In this document: in pieces, positions 24,393 through 36,625 of the stretch
Layout of the letters: each line of letters begins with the position of its first letter
How positions within the stretch are numbered: position 1 is the stretch's first letter
Source of the DNA: Nymphaea colorata
Lineage: Eukaryota; Streptophyta; Magnoliopsida; Nymphaeales; Nymphaeaceae
Direction: 5' to 3'
NCBI RefSeq assembly: GCF_008831285.2
Contig: NC_045148.1
Location: forward strand, 6,825,001-6,889,000
Length of the DNA: 64,000 nt
Notes under the pieces: model-generated
The model's input: only the letters and a program-made list of their open reading frames with translations
Told to the model about the DNA's origin: nothing
Database searches by the model: none
Translations under genes and position numbers: made by a program

Positions 24393-26450
24393 ATGGAAGT
24401 GAAGAGACTCGGTTCTACACTTGTGAGGGCGACCCCAGAGCGAAAAATGCAAGGCTTGGAAGAGAGAATTCCATTGACCATCTTCGATCAAGCAGCCTCC
24501 AACCTCGTGATCAATGTCCTTTTGGCTTTCTCTCCTCCCACTCCTAATAACGATTCCATGAAATCAGCCTTGGCCAAGGCCTTGGCCAACTTCCCTCTTC
24601 TAACAGGCAGACTATCTGCAGCCGATCACGAAGACAAACACCCATGTGTCATCCTCGCTGCAGATGCATGTGTGCCTGTCTTTGAGGCCAACGTAGTCGA
24701 CTGCAGCGAGCTCGCCGATCTTCACCTCCATGAGCCTAGTGCTGAGCTGAGCAAGCTGCAGCCACCAATGGAGGCAACGAACCAGCAGGTCATGGCGATC
24801 CAACTGAATCGACTGGACTGTGGAGGCCTCGTCGTTGCGGTTTCTTCGAATCATAAGGTTGCAGATGGGCAGTCCATGAGCAGCTTCTTAGTTGCATGGG
24901 GCAAAGTCCTTCGAGGCAAGGAGATCGAACCCATGCCACTCCATGACCGATCGTTATTCGCTCCTAGAGATCCTCCTGTTTGTGAATTCCCCCATGAGCG
25001 TGTCGAGTTCACCATGGAGCGAAATCATGTGCCTCGAGTTCTCCCAGAGGATCAGCCGGTTGTCAACATCGTCGTGCATTACGCCGATGAGTTCCTGAAG
25101 AAGATGAGGGAGACGGCGAGCCAAGCGAGCGGAGACGACAGGCTGACCAGATTCCAGTGTTTAGCGGCGCATGTGTGGCGGAAACTGACAATTGCCCGTA
25201 GGTTGGAGGAGACGGAGAAGGTGAACATAAGGATAGCGGTGAACGGGAGGCCGAGATTGATGTTTCCGGAGGAGTTCTTCGGGAACTTGGTGTTGTGTGC
25301 ATATCCAAGTGCTACTGTGAAGGAACTCTTGCAGGTAAGCCTTCTAGTTCAGTATAGAAGACTATAGTATGTCAGTTGTTTACAGGACAATTCTGTCAAA
25401 CTCAGCTAAAAGATTGTTTTATGTGAAATGTTTAGAATAATATCCTGATGGTTTTAAAATATATAACACAAAATTGAACTTGTTACGATTCCATTATGGT
25501 GATATTACCACAATATTTTTCCCTTGTGTATGAATCCAAAATTTAGAAAGGTAAGCATGGAAATATTAGTGTTGCAGCAAACAAGAAAGTAGATAAAACT
25601 CATAATGTCATATTATTGTGTTTTGTTTTATATTTTAAAATTTTTGAATTGATGGGATTTCTCTCATTTAGTTATAAAATATACCTCAATTATAAAAACC
25701 ACACACACAAAAGAACCACAAAAATACGTTGTCTGTATCAGATATTTTTATAAGTTTCTTAATGTTAAAATTAATCTTAGAATCATTAGAAAATCTGACT
25801 TACGTATTAGATTTTCCATCTTTTTTCAGTATGTAATAGACATTTTGCATCCATTTATTCTTGTGACCGGAAGATCCATAAACAGAAGATAATTGAACAA
25901 TGTATCGCCATCTATCGACTCGTATATATAAGCGCCATCTTATGTATTTAAGAACAGATCTGCATCAAGTACTTCAGATTCCAATTTTAGCATCAAATAG
26001 CAGAGCCCAAATATTGAAGAACCCCGATGGGCTAATTAATTAGTACATCCCGACGTTCCTCTTGTTCCCATGCAGAAAGATGGCCTGGGCCACGCGTTAA
26101 AAGCAATCAAGGATGCGGTGGGACAAATGGATCGCCGGTACTTCCAATCCTTCATCGACTTCGGCGAGCTGACGAAAGGCGAGAAGCTGATCCCTGCACC
26201 AGAAGTCGAGGGCGACCTTCTTTCGCCAAATGTGGAGATTGATTCCTGGCTCACCTTTCATTTTCATCAAATTGATATCGGTGGCGGCAGCGCCATCTAC
26301 GCCTTCACTCCCTCTTGGATTCCCGTTGAAGGCGTGGCGATCTTCGTTCCCGCCTCCTCGTCCAAGAACATGGGTGGTGTCAATGTGCATCTCTCTTTAC
26401 TTGCGCACCAAGCAGAGATCTTCAGAAACATTGCTCACTCTCTGGAGTGA
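24393..26450 (+). CDS. BAHD acyltransferase, hydroxycinnamoyl-amine transferase type (gene 2)
   Basis: Two exons: 24393-25334 (314 codons) and 26076-26450 (124 codons plus TGA), giving 438 aa. The intron (GTAAGC...TGCAG) falls after KELLQ, exactly as in gene 1. The active-site HxxxD is H154-K-V-A-D158; His acts as the general base that lets the acceptor amine or alcohol attack the acyl-CoA. The second motif is D381-I-G-G-G instead of DFGWG. VNGRPRL and FFGN are present. The length is normal for the family (about 430-450). The start MEVKRLGSTLVR matches Met5 of gene 1. Similarity to gene 1 runs along the whole length but is moderate, so this is an old duplication. Coding GC is clearly above the surrounding DNA. 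A cytosolic hydroxycinnamoyl-CoA:amine transferase is the best guess. Substrates are inferred and could be alcohols. Confidence 0.92.
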
Positions 26451-26649
26451 TCTTAGTTACGCTCCATGGTCATATTTGACAGTGCTGTCATTCCAAAGTT
26501 ACATAATTCAGAGGTTGATGATGGCTGCGGCTAAGAAGTTGGTACAGGCTGTTCAGTGAAGCCCTTTTCCAGTCCTGTTTGTGTGGTCTACGTCTTCATT
26601 TTTTATGTTATCTATAATCTCTAATGATCTGCCCACATAATGAGGCTTA

Positions 26650-26655
26650 AATAAA
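26650..26655 (+). terminator. Poly(A) signal of BAHD gene 2
   Basis: AATAAA, 200 bases after the TGA, inside a T-rich 3' region. Confidence 0.45.
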
Positions 26656-26699
26656 GCTCTCCTTTATTTACTTTTGTGTCACTATAATTAAACAATCAT

Positions 26700-29600
26700 G
26701 CATTTACTAAATAGGGTTCATTGTAATTTTTGTTATTATTTATTGTTAGTGAACAAGAGGAGTATTTCATCATACCCACCCTTCCCCATCCTCCCAGTAG
26801 CAAACCTACTTCATTAGTCAGTTGTCTAATAGAGAGAGAAAGAGAGAGAGAGAGAGAAAGAGGAGTAGTACCAACATTAACGAGTTTCAAGGAGCAGGTA
26901 AACCCCAAAAAAGAAAGATTGGTAGGTACTATAGCCCAGACCGGTTAAGATAGACACAAAACTAGTTTAACCAAATATTTTTTGTGCAATTTAACTAATG
27001 GTATCGAGAGTAGCATGATGGGGATTAAACATATATATGTCACATTTCTTAATCATAAAAAAGATTGACAACTTTTTTAAAACCAATATTTTTGGTAGTA
27101 AAAGAATCAATATTTTACATAAAAAAACTTAAATTAAAGTATATACTAAATTAGTCTTCATGAAAATATTTACATGTTTATATTTTGACCTGAAGATGCC
27201 AATGTACTTACATTGCATGACCAAAGACTAATAATTGGCAATGCAAAGCCGGTACCATATTTGAACGATTTAAGTTGATATCCTTCGGGCTCATTTAGCT
27301 GCAGGAAAAGTATGCTACTGTTTGTATAACTGTCACAACAGATTGAAGTAGAATCATGAATCCTTCAGGTTTTATACTTTACTATAGTCTTTTTGGAAAC
27401 TTTTCCATTACTTTTTCACTTTTACTATTTTGTCACAAGGAGCTTCTTTTGTTGTTCATATTGAGATCAACCCACATACTATGGGATTGAATATGTTTTA
27501 AATAGTTGGAGTACTATCGATTTTTGTTTCTAGACCAAAAGCTATGTTCTTTGAAACTAAAGAATTTGACGATTTTATATATTAATTTTTTGAGTGCCAA
27601 GGAAATTATGTGGCAGATTCCTTTATTCAAGATTTAATCCGCATTGCTGTTTGTGATTTTATTATTGGAGGATTTAAGGCTTTTAATCATACTGAATACA
27701 TGTATGCTCGAAGCCAAGATTGGGCATATTTTAATTCTTCTCGATTGAAGCTGACCCATAAGGTGTCAAGAGGGTGCAAGGGCCAGGCCTTCTTAGATTT
27801 TTAGAAAATTTAAAATCAATACTCAACTTTTTTTGTCTTTCTGAGTTTTCTAAAAAGGTAATTAAAATTTATACCGAATTTTTTTTGAAAATATGTTGTA
27901 TAAAAGAATAAAAACAGATCCACCTTAAAATTTAAAAAAACATTAGTAAGTTATCTTGATTTTTTTTACCTCTATCACTGCTACTCAAGCCTTAAAAATC
28001 CCAACTCATACTCCACTTTACTAAGCTCAAAAAGAGAGCTCATGGAACCAGGCATAACTAGTCTATTTTACAACTTAAAAACACATGAGACTATAAAGGA
28101 TCAAGTCAAATACTTACTCTAATCAAACAAACAAAAAGGGCTGTAGTAATTTCGCGCATGTTACTCTAAGCTCATCATATCCTATGAATTTGTCCTCAAG
28201 TACAACTAGCTTTCCTTGTAGAGTAATGACTTATTCTTTTAATGCTGCATTTTATGCTTTGAATTTACTTTTGCATCTACTTGCATTAGAAAATTGCTAA
28301 GGTCCACACCTAATATTCCCATTGTATGTAGTGAACCTTGTCAATCTTCTACCATAATCACTTGGAATAGCACATGACCGTGGATGTTCCCTTAGGCAAA
28401 GTAGCTGTCTTTTCATTTAGCTTTTCCAAATGCATTACGTGTAGACAAAGTTAATATACAGTAACTTATATACTCCAAAGTTGGGCTTTACCAGTGTAAA
28501 AAAAATGTAAATGTTTGTGTACTTTCCTCAATTCATACATTCCTCCATAATCTAAAGAAACATGTATATTCCTGTAAAGCTACCGATCTCACATCGAGAG
28601 CAGCTCCTCGGGTCATCAATTGTCTCCGACTTTGTCAATCAACTGGGGGGCTACCCTTGACTATATGACCAATTATGTTTGTTAGGAATGTCAAACTTAT
28701 CATATATTGAACTCGTAAAACAAGGTATAATGTGAACGAATAGTATGTAACATTCAATCATTAAATTTTAATAAGACAATGATAATCCTACATGTTTTTA
28801 AAATCTACTTTAAATGAGTTAGGTAATTCTAATCACTTGTGGAAAATCAATGGTGTGGATTCGGGGTATCATGTTAACATTCCAATATACATCGTAAAAA
28901 TTTATCATTCTTTGCCAGTTGGCTGTTTGAGGATGTTCATATGTAGTTTGCTTTTATAACCATGTCTCAAATTTGCAGTGACAGGAGCTCGAATCAATCC
29001 TTGTGTGTTTCTTGGTGGGGTTACTATAAACAAGTGAACTAAAACATATAGTAATTTTTCGTGATTGAAAATATTAAATAAAATTGTTGTTGAACAAGCT
29101 TCATCTCATACCTCATCTTCTATGCACTCATACATTGATGTATATACTATCACTGTGAAGTCATCTAACAAAAGTATATATTGTTACATCATAAATAAAT
29201 AAAAGCATGAACAAGTGTAGAATAATAGTGTCATCATTTATCAATACAAAATACTGGCATTATTTATCAATGTAAAATGGAAGGCTATCATGTCAATCCA
29301 TGGAAAACATATAATTACTATGATAAATTAACTATGTAATAATAATATTGTGTAATTCATACTAGCTATCTATAGAAGAATGATTAACCATAAATTTTTG
29401 TACATGTCCTAGCCAAGTTACATTATCATTAACATTATCAGCACCAACAGCTAGCACATTAAACAAGTCCAAATCTATATCACATTCGTTATTAGTGTCA
29501 ACCGCTTCTCTTCCTAAAATGTCATACATATCTCTAGGTCTTGTTTTGATACAACATGTCAGTCACTTTTTGTCGGGTCCTCTACACAATAAACTTTGTT

Positions 29601-30050
29601 TTGCTTGTGATGCTAAGATGAAATGTTCATTTTTTCATACATCTAATGTTGATTTTGATGCACGTGAATCCAAATCTGCTTTGCATGTCACGAATGTGAA
29701 CTAAATATATCGTACTATTCCAATTTGAATAGAACAAACTTTAGGTTTTACATATAAGTGACTTCTACAATGTCTGTGACAAATCTACAGTATGCAACTC
29801 CACCAATGACATGATTCTTATCTCTTCAACTCATGAAACTAGAGTGTATGTGCATTAATGAGTAAACCACTATTTTGATATTGTATATTTATATTTTTTC
29901 TTTGTATAAAATTTAAACTCATTATATATGAAGCTCTTGTATCACTATGTAATTTCTCTAGGGACAATCATACAATATATTCTGGTATGTATGTATTTTG
30001 ATGGACACATTATCAATGAATTTTTCATATAGAAGATATGAATATTTGAT
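26700..30050. other. AT-rich spacer
   Basis: No supported gene. A (GA)n tract lies at about 26829-26860. The open frames at 27610-27804 and 29495-29704 show no recognisable domain. They could be very decayed 5' parts of the copia element that starts at about 30250, but I cannot show it. Confidence 0.45.
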
Positions 30051-30054
30051 GTAG

Positions 30055-30160
30055 TAGACTGATATTCGAGACGAAAGCTAGGGGAGTGAATGGATTAGAT
30101 ACTCCAGTAGTCCTAACCGTAAACGATGGATACTAGGCATTGTGCTTATCGGAACAAGTC
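30055..30160 (+). pseudogene. Nuclear plastid DNA fragment (16S rRNA)
   Basis: The stretch contains GACGAAAGCTAGGGGAG, then GGATTAGATACTCCAGTAG, then CCGTAAACGATGGATACTAG. This is the conserved 16S rRNA region around the 790 loop in its chloroplast form (...GGATACTAGGCGCTGTGC in plastids). Differences from the plastid consensus are mostly C to T or G to A, for example TACCCCAG to TACTCCAG and CTAGCCG to CTAACCG. That is what deamination of methylated cytosines produces in nuclear plastid DNA. Only about 100 bp are recognisable. It is not a functional rRNA gene. Confidence 0.9.
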
Positions 30161-30249
30161 AATGGACTTTTATAGTACCAACACATACATGATTTTGAAA
30201 TCAATCTAAAAATTTTGCTTTATGAACACATTCAATAGAACAGTGTTGT

Positions 30250-32580
30250 CAAGAGAAAACATTGACATGTCCTCAATATCCTAAGAGCTTCGAAGCTTCA
30301 GCCAATTATACCATTGCGTTTTTGGGATGAATGTGTACTAATGCCATAAAAAAAATTGATGGAAAGCCAAACTATTCGCATTTAAATGTTATTGGATGTC
30401 TTTGTTGCCTGACAATGTAACTTCAAGTCCAAAATTCAACGCAATGGCTAAGAGGTGTGCTTTCATAGGCTATCCTTTTGGACAAAAGGAAATCAGTTTT
30501 ATGATCTAGAATCTAAGAAAAAAAAATTATAGTCATGATGTCATTTTTAATGCACAAGTTTTCCCTTTTAAGTATAATGAAGACTCAAGTTCAATATCTT
30601 TTTTTCCATTGCCTATTGAAGTTCATTTCAGTAAACATCTTGAAAGCTGGATTGACGAATATGGGTCTCAAGGGTGTGACCATCTTGAAAATGGTAACGA
30701 GCAACATGTTCATGAAATTGATGAAGAACCATCACTTGTTACCCATTCAAACCACCACAACATAACTGAATGTTGATTCTCCTTCAGATGACAAACATAT
30801 ACATAATGATGAAAGACACCATCACAGATCCACCTTGAACATACAAAACCAGCTGAGAAGATCCACTAGAAAACTGAAGCTCTAGTCCTTAGAGTTTTTT
30901 ACTATGAGTTGTATCAACTAGATGACGCAACGCAACTAGGTATCCTATCCTTCAAAGAAATACCTCTCCTTTGACAATTTTTCTTCCACACACAGAATAG
31001 TGTTTTTTCTCTCAATTTCTTAGTAGTTTGAACTAACTTCCTTTGAGCAATATTCACAAGATACAAATTGGGTCAAAGCCATGGAAACTTAAATTGTAGC
31101 TTTGGAAGAGAATGCGACTTGGTTGCTCGTTGAGCCTCCAAAGGATGTTGTATCTATTTAATGCTGATGGGTATGTCACATCAAATGCATGTCTAATGGT
31201 GAATTTGAATGCTTCAAAGCATGTTTGGTAGCTAAAGGCTATGTGCAACTCAAAGGACTAGACTTTCATGATGCTTATGCACCAAGTGAAAAAACTGGGC
31301 ACATATGAGTTGTCTAGTGTCGATAGCAGTAAAAAAAAAACAATTGGCAACTTCATCATATGGACGACTACAATGCTTTTCTGAATTGAGATTTAGAAGA
31401 ACATATCTATACGAAGTTTCCACCGGGGTGTGGTAAATAGGTTAAACAAGAGTACGTGAGCTATGTAAGTCTCTCTGTGGTCTTCAACAAGCTCTATAGA
31501 ATTGGTTTTCTAATTTTTTCTCGGTTGTGTTGTTATATGGATTTTGTTAATATAAACACGATAATTCTTTCTTCATATACCAGAGAAATTCAGTTTTTAT
31601 AGCTGTTTGGCACATGCGGATGATCTTATTATCATAGGTAATGAAGAGCAATTGATACAAGAGTTTAAGAACTACATACATAAGCAGCTCAAAAGGAAAG
31701 ATTTGAGCTTGCTTAAGTACTTTTTGGGTGTCGAGCTAGCAAGAGCGAAACAAGGGATATTCTTGTTGCAAAGAAAATATGTTTGTGACATTCTTGATAA
31801 GATTGGACTCATCATTAGAAATCCATCTCATGTGCCAATGGAGTAAAAACTAAGGTTGTCAATGAATAATGGTGAACCATTGAAAGATCCATCAGTCAAC
31901 CATCGCATGGTTGGCATTTAATATATCTAATGATCACATAATCTATCATGCATTCTGTGCATGCCTTGAGCAGATTTGCAATGTCTCACATTAGAGAATT
32001 GTAATGCAGTTGTTAAACTTCTTCATTATCCCAAACAAAGTCAAGGGCAAGGAATCTTATTCTCAACAAACAAAGATTTCTATATGACAATGTATAGAAA
32101 TGTAGACTAGGGTGCATGCAAGGATACTCGCCGCTCGGTCATTAGCTATTGCCTATTTTTGGGTGGAACACTAATTTCCTGGAAGGCCAAGAAGCAACAG
32201 AAGCAACATTTAGTTTCACATTCATTGGCTTAGGTTGAGTGCTGCACCTTAGCTGGCATAGCTTGTCGACTGGTTTGGTTCAAAGGTAAACTTGCAAGTG
32301 CACATAACAGAACCAATTCTATTGCTTTGCAATAACAATCAGTTTTACATATCTCCAAATCCTATCATGCACGAGCACAACAAACACATAAAAATAGACT
32401 GCCACTTGGTGCGCCATTTAATCAATCATGGAGTAATATGTGTTGAGTATATTTTTTCATGACACGATGTGACTGATATCTTCACTAAATCTCTAGCAAA
32501 GGGGCAGCTTTGTTTCTTGAAGAGCAAAATGGATGTTTATGACTTGCATGCCCTAGTTTGAGAAGGGCCTATTGAAGAAT
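30250..32580 (+). pseudogene. Ty1/copia retrotransposon pol relic
   Basis: In order on the plus strand, across broken frames. The integrase core end (LRFWDECV, about 30310) comes first. The integrase C-terminus follows (MAKRCAFIGYPFGQK and SHDVIFNAQVFPFK, about 30440-30570). Then the reverse transcriptase start (ALEENATWLLVEPP, about 31100), the RT active-site region with HADDLIIIG in place of the usual YVDD (31607), and LKYFLGVELARAKQGIFLLQ. Then RNase H ([20 protein letters not shown], about 32130). Last is the C-terminal DIFTKSLAKGQLCFLKSKM (about 32480). The order INT-RT-RNaseH is diagnostic of copia. Many stops and frameshifts, and the missing gag, make it inactive. The longest intact frame is 31607-31846. 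Confidence 0.88.
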
Positions 32581-33560
32581 TAAACAAGGCATAAATTGAT
32601 TTTTTTGTTTTTGTGAATGGGCCTGGATATATCAAAAAACTTCTAGCATTTGTGTGGCCCATTGTTCAAACACATGAATAGCATTATATTATAAGTTTGA
32701 TTTCTTTGTGATCAATACATTCTTTGTACACGCCATAATTATTGTGTTACGATTCTTTAAAGCAACACATGTATATATGCAATAAAAAAAGTTGAAATGA
32801 AGGACACACCCTTTGGTCAATTCAAAAAGCTTGTATCATTGCGAGCTTTCTCTGCTTCATTGCAGTTTTCTTGAGTTGTACACTTGTTGCTGCTGCATTG
32901 CCACAGCCTTTGTTATGCTATATTGGCTTTTTGTACAACCTTTTACAAACACATGCTACGTTATAATATGAATACTGTGGTAAGTTTAGATTTCTTTAAT
33001 TTAGTGGTTGGTTCCTTTGCAACCTAGGTCGTTTGGTGAAAAATGGTCAAAATCCCAAGAGATTTGGTTGTTTTATGAGACAACAGGTGAGAGGATGGAC
33101 TCCATCCACCTCAATGAATGAACACGTGCCCCAAGAGTTTGGTCCATTTATATTATAAAAGGAAAATCAACTTCGAACGGGTATTCGTTGTTCCATCAAA
33201 ATTCAAACATATTTTCATATTTTTAAGAGGATTGGTGCAACAACTATGGCAAGGGCTGCTAGGCGGCCAATGTTTTTTCCAAACTCTCGGGGCATCAATC
33301 ATTTGTGCTGCAAAAGGGAAGGAACTGATATGTAAATAATGCATAGCAAGACACCTATTCCGAGACACCATAAAGCATCCTTGGACCTTGGGAGGATAAA
33401 GAAAAGGGAGACTTCGGCTTTCACTCTGACAACGGGAGTATCCTCCCCCCTCACTCAAACATGTTGTAACATTCTAAATGTACTTTCTTTGTATAGAATG
33501 TACTTTCTTTGTACTTTAAATTGTCCTTCTTTATCCATTTAAGTGGATGGATAAATCACA
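32568..33560 (+). other. Possible 3' LTR region of the copia relic
   Basis: Right after the last RNase H codons lies a purine run (GAGAAGGG) and then TATTGAAGAATTAAACAAGG, a plausible polypurine tract and decayed LTR start. Further on, a TATA-like TTATATTATAAAAGG (33147) would suit an LTR promoter. No matching 5' LTR was found, so this is inference. Confidence 0.3.
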
Positions 33561-33959
33561 TTTTCCAAAGGTCAATTTTTTAATAATTTAAAATTTTTGA
33601 CAAAAATAATATGCCATATAAGGTTTCAACAAGCCAACCAATTAAAACTATTAAATTTTCCTCAAAAAATTTAAAAGTTTTAGTTCTTTTGATGTAATAG
33701 CAAATTCATTATTCATTTGCATTACTATAGTCAGCTTGTCCGCTGGAAGCTGGTTATATACATCGTGTCGTGTATGAATTTTTTGTGTACCATTTTAATC
33801 ATGACAAAAAAGGTCCATGATGAATAAAAAAGAAAAACTTTTGTAGGATTAAAAAAGAAAACAGAAAAAAAAAAATTAGAGTTCAATAAAGGTACAATAT
33901 GTCAGTTCACATGTCATTATAACTATTATACCTCTTTAAACTACATAAAAATGTCTTAT

Positions 33960-34430
33960 TTTTTTGTCTGACTGATAGCATTATCTCTTATTATGTCATA
34001 TTTCTGTTGTTATCTCCTACATGTGTCATTATTTTATATCCATTATCTCCTACCATTGTGGTCATCTCACATTCTTAAATTTATCTCCTCCACATCAATA
34101 TCTCATACTCAAGTCATTATCTCAAACCACTTCTTGTCATTATCTCAAACGCTATGGGTATGAGATAATTATCTCAAACGCTATGGGTATGAGATAATGA
34201 TAGACATTAGGAATATGAGATAATGACGGGTATGGTATGAAATAATAACAAGTATGATCATGACATAGGTATGTGACATTATGGGTTCATGATAATGATA
34301 GAGGATATAAGATTATAGATATGAGATAACGATATTGATATGATGATGACAAAAAGCATAAGATAATATGTATGAGATAAAGACAGAGGGTATGAATTAA
34401 TGATACATGTATGAGATAAAGACATGATTA
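33960..34430. repeat. Imperfect palindrome of ATTATCTC / GAGATAAT words
   Basis: The left half is filled with ATTATCTC-type words and the right half with TATGAGATAATGA-type words, so the two halves are imperfect inverted copies. The centre (about 34138-34200) holds two direct copies of a roughly 29-base unit (ATTATCTCAAACGCTATGGG...). No coding capacity. Confidence 0.7.
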
Positions 34431-34439
34431 AAATACTTA

Positions 34440-36620
34440 TTATGCATGTTTAATGTTTAAGCATTAGAATAAATATCCATATATTAATATTAGGATCTAC
34501 ATTCGACATATGCTCATGTTATGTACAAAGAAGCGGTGTACTGAACTCGATGCCCAGTCCGCTGCCCTTTCTTGTCGTCACCGGAATCTATCGTTAAATG
34601 TGAGGATTTTGTGTAACTCGCCTCAATCAAACAAAAGTGAGACGCCGGAACAGAGTCGACTGAGTGCGTGTGCTGACGAGGGCGACCAATTTCCGCGGAC
34701 AAAATTTTTGCCCGTCCTTTGGCTTCATTTTCGTCTCCCGTGGTCTCACGGAGCAGCAGCCACTACACCCACCACAGCCGAGGCTGTTCAGCTCCACCAC
34801 TACCTCTCTAGCAGGGGAAGGAACCGCCACCGAATCTCCAGCAGGCCGGCCATCGCAAGGTAGCCCCTAATGTGCTCTCTTTCTCTCTCTCCCTCTCTTT
34901 CTCTCTGTCTTTCTCCCCCTCACTCTGATGGAGGTGGCAGCATAGTCAATCGATGGCCTCTCCCTCTCCTTATAGCCTGACCACGCCGCTCTTTCTGTTG
35001 CTAGACGGAAGAGGTCACTGTTTCTCCATCTCTCTTACCCTCTCTCTCGCGTCAAGTTGCAGCTTTGTTCCCCTCATGGCTCACATCTCTCTCTGTGTTT
35101 TTCTCTCTCGATAGAGGGTCACCGACTAGAGTGAAGCAAGAGCAGCAGCAGAACAAAGGTGCTTTCGCCTTTCTTCTGCTCGAACAGGTATATCTATGTC
35201 TCTCTCTCGGTGACTTTTGGGTGCGTTTCTTTTTTGTTATCTTTGGCTTTCCCCCGTTGTCTTTCTAGGGATTTTTGTTTTCACTGAACTCAATTTGATT
35301 TATCCATGGTTTTGTAATTGTATAGCATCTTAATTAGATAGCTGCTCAGCACCAAAAGGAGCGAGAATCTGCTGGAATCACGCTAGAACAGTCCCAATTA
35401 GGAGGAGAAGACGAAGCTTTCAGGCCGACGGAGAGCCTCGAGTTCGGATCGAAGTCCGCGTGATCCCATCAGAGACCACGCGTTTTGAGGTGTGTACTGG
35501 CTCTTCCTGTTCAGCTTCACTTATCTCCATCTCCTCTTCGTTATCATCTCGGACAGAGACTGGGCGCCATTTGTTTCTTTTCTTTTGAGGTCATTCCATC
35601 AAGTGGTATTTAGTATTTGTCAGAAACTTGTCTGCTGTGCTTGTTAGTTTTGTCATGTTTTGCATCTTAGTTCGGTTTGGGGCTATCCCTTTAATGTAGT
35701 TGTGGTGTCATGGAGATTCCTTATCTTCGCCTACTATTAGTTCCTGCAGTTTAGGTAGGATATGTGGACTCCAGATGATCCAATCATGGGGTAGAACAAT
35801 TAGCTTCATAATGTAGTTTTAGTTGTCAACATATCTTATTGGAATTGTCGGAAGATAAAAAATTGATAGATGCCCCAAGAAGAGGGTTCTTCCAGACCCT
35901 CGTTTTGGTAACTTTTCTGCTTCCTTGGACGTTTAACAGGTATTAAAAACCACCGGCACGCCACCCATGCGGGCAGTAGCCAAAGATTCAACGCCACTAA
36001 TACAAGGATAGCTTAATCCTTTGGATTTGACAACAGGTCGTGGATTATGATCTATATGTGTGTGTTTTTTTCTCTTTGTCCGATGTCTAGTCTGGAGGTG
36101 TCCTTATACTGTGCCCATTACCTGTTTGGTAAATTGTCTGAGAGAACTGGCTTAGCAGTTGTGGTCCTTTTCTCTTTGGTGTATGAGATTCAGTATTACT
36201 AGTGAAATGCAGAGCAACCGATAGTAGAGTTCTGTAAAATTCTATTACTGTGGTGGGAAAAAATTTGCAAAATATCTAAATGTAACTGATGTAGATTAAA
36301 TCCTCTAATGCTTTCCTTAGAATGGCCAAACTTTTTCTAGATGATGGCACACGCAAGTGCTCTCTTTCACCAAATTGGCAAAGGTCTGTCTTTTTCTTTC
36401 TTCAAATTCCATGTACTGGGAGCATGGCATGATAAATAAAAAAGGGGCCTGTTGATGAATGGGGATGGCCTTGGCTTTGATACTGCTGATGGATACGTTA
36501 CAGAAAAATAACAGAGAGAAGGTTTGATGAGGCAGCCGTTTTTATAATGGGGATTTTCTGAATATGACTTGCAAAGTGTACCATCTCTTTCTGACTATGT
36601 ATATATATCCTTTTGGCCTA
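34440..36620 (+). other. Spacer with possible 5' non-coding exons
   Basis: Between about 34500 and 35500 the GC content rises and (CT)n tracts appear, as is common around plant transcription starts. Possible donors follow CTCGAACAG (GTATAT, about 35188) and ACGCGTTTTGAG (GTGTGT, about 35490). These could be leader exons of ATP12, whose coding exon begins behind an acceptor at 39478, but the intron would be about 4 kb. The open frames here have no recognisable protein. Confidence 0.3.
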
Positions 36621-36625
36621 ATATT

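Noticed and set aside
24248-25308. Several frames overlapping BAHD gene 2 exon 1
   Set aside because: They are in other frames of a GC-richer true exon; no domain and no splice model.
26999-27010. TGGTATCGAGAG, resembling a copia primer binding site (TGGTATCAGAGC)
   Set aside because: The DNA just before it is the 3' flank of BAHD gene 2 and shows no LTR matching 32568-33560; likely coincidence.
30055-30160. Functional rRNA gene
   Set aside because: Only about 100 bp of the 1.5-kb plastid 16S is recognisable, with many substitutions in normally invariant positions.
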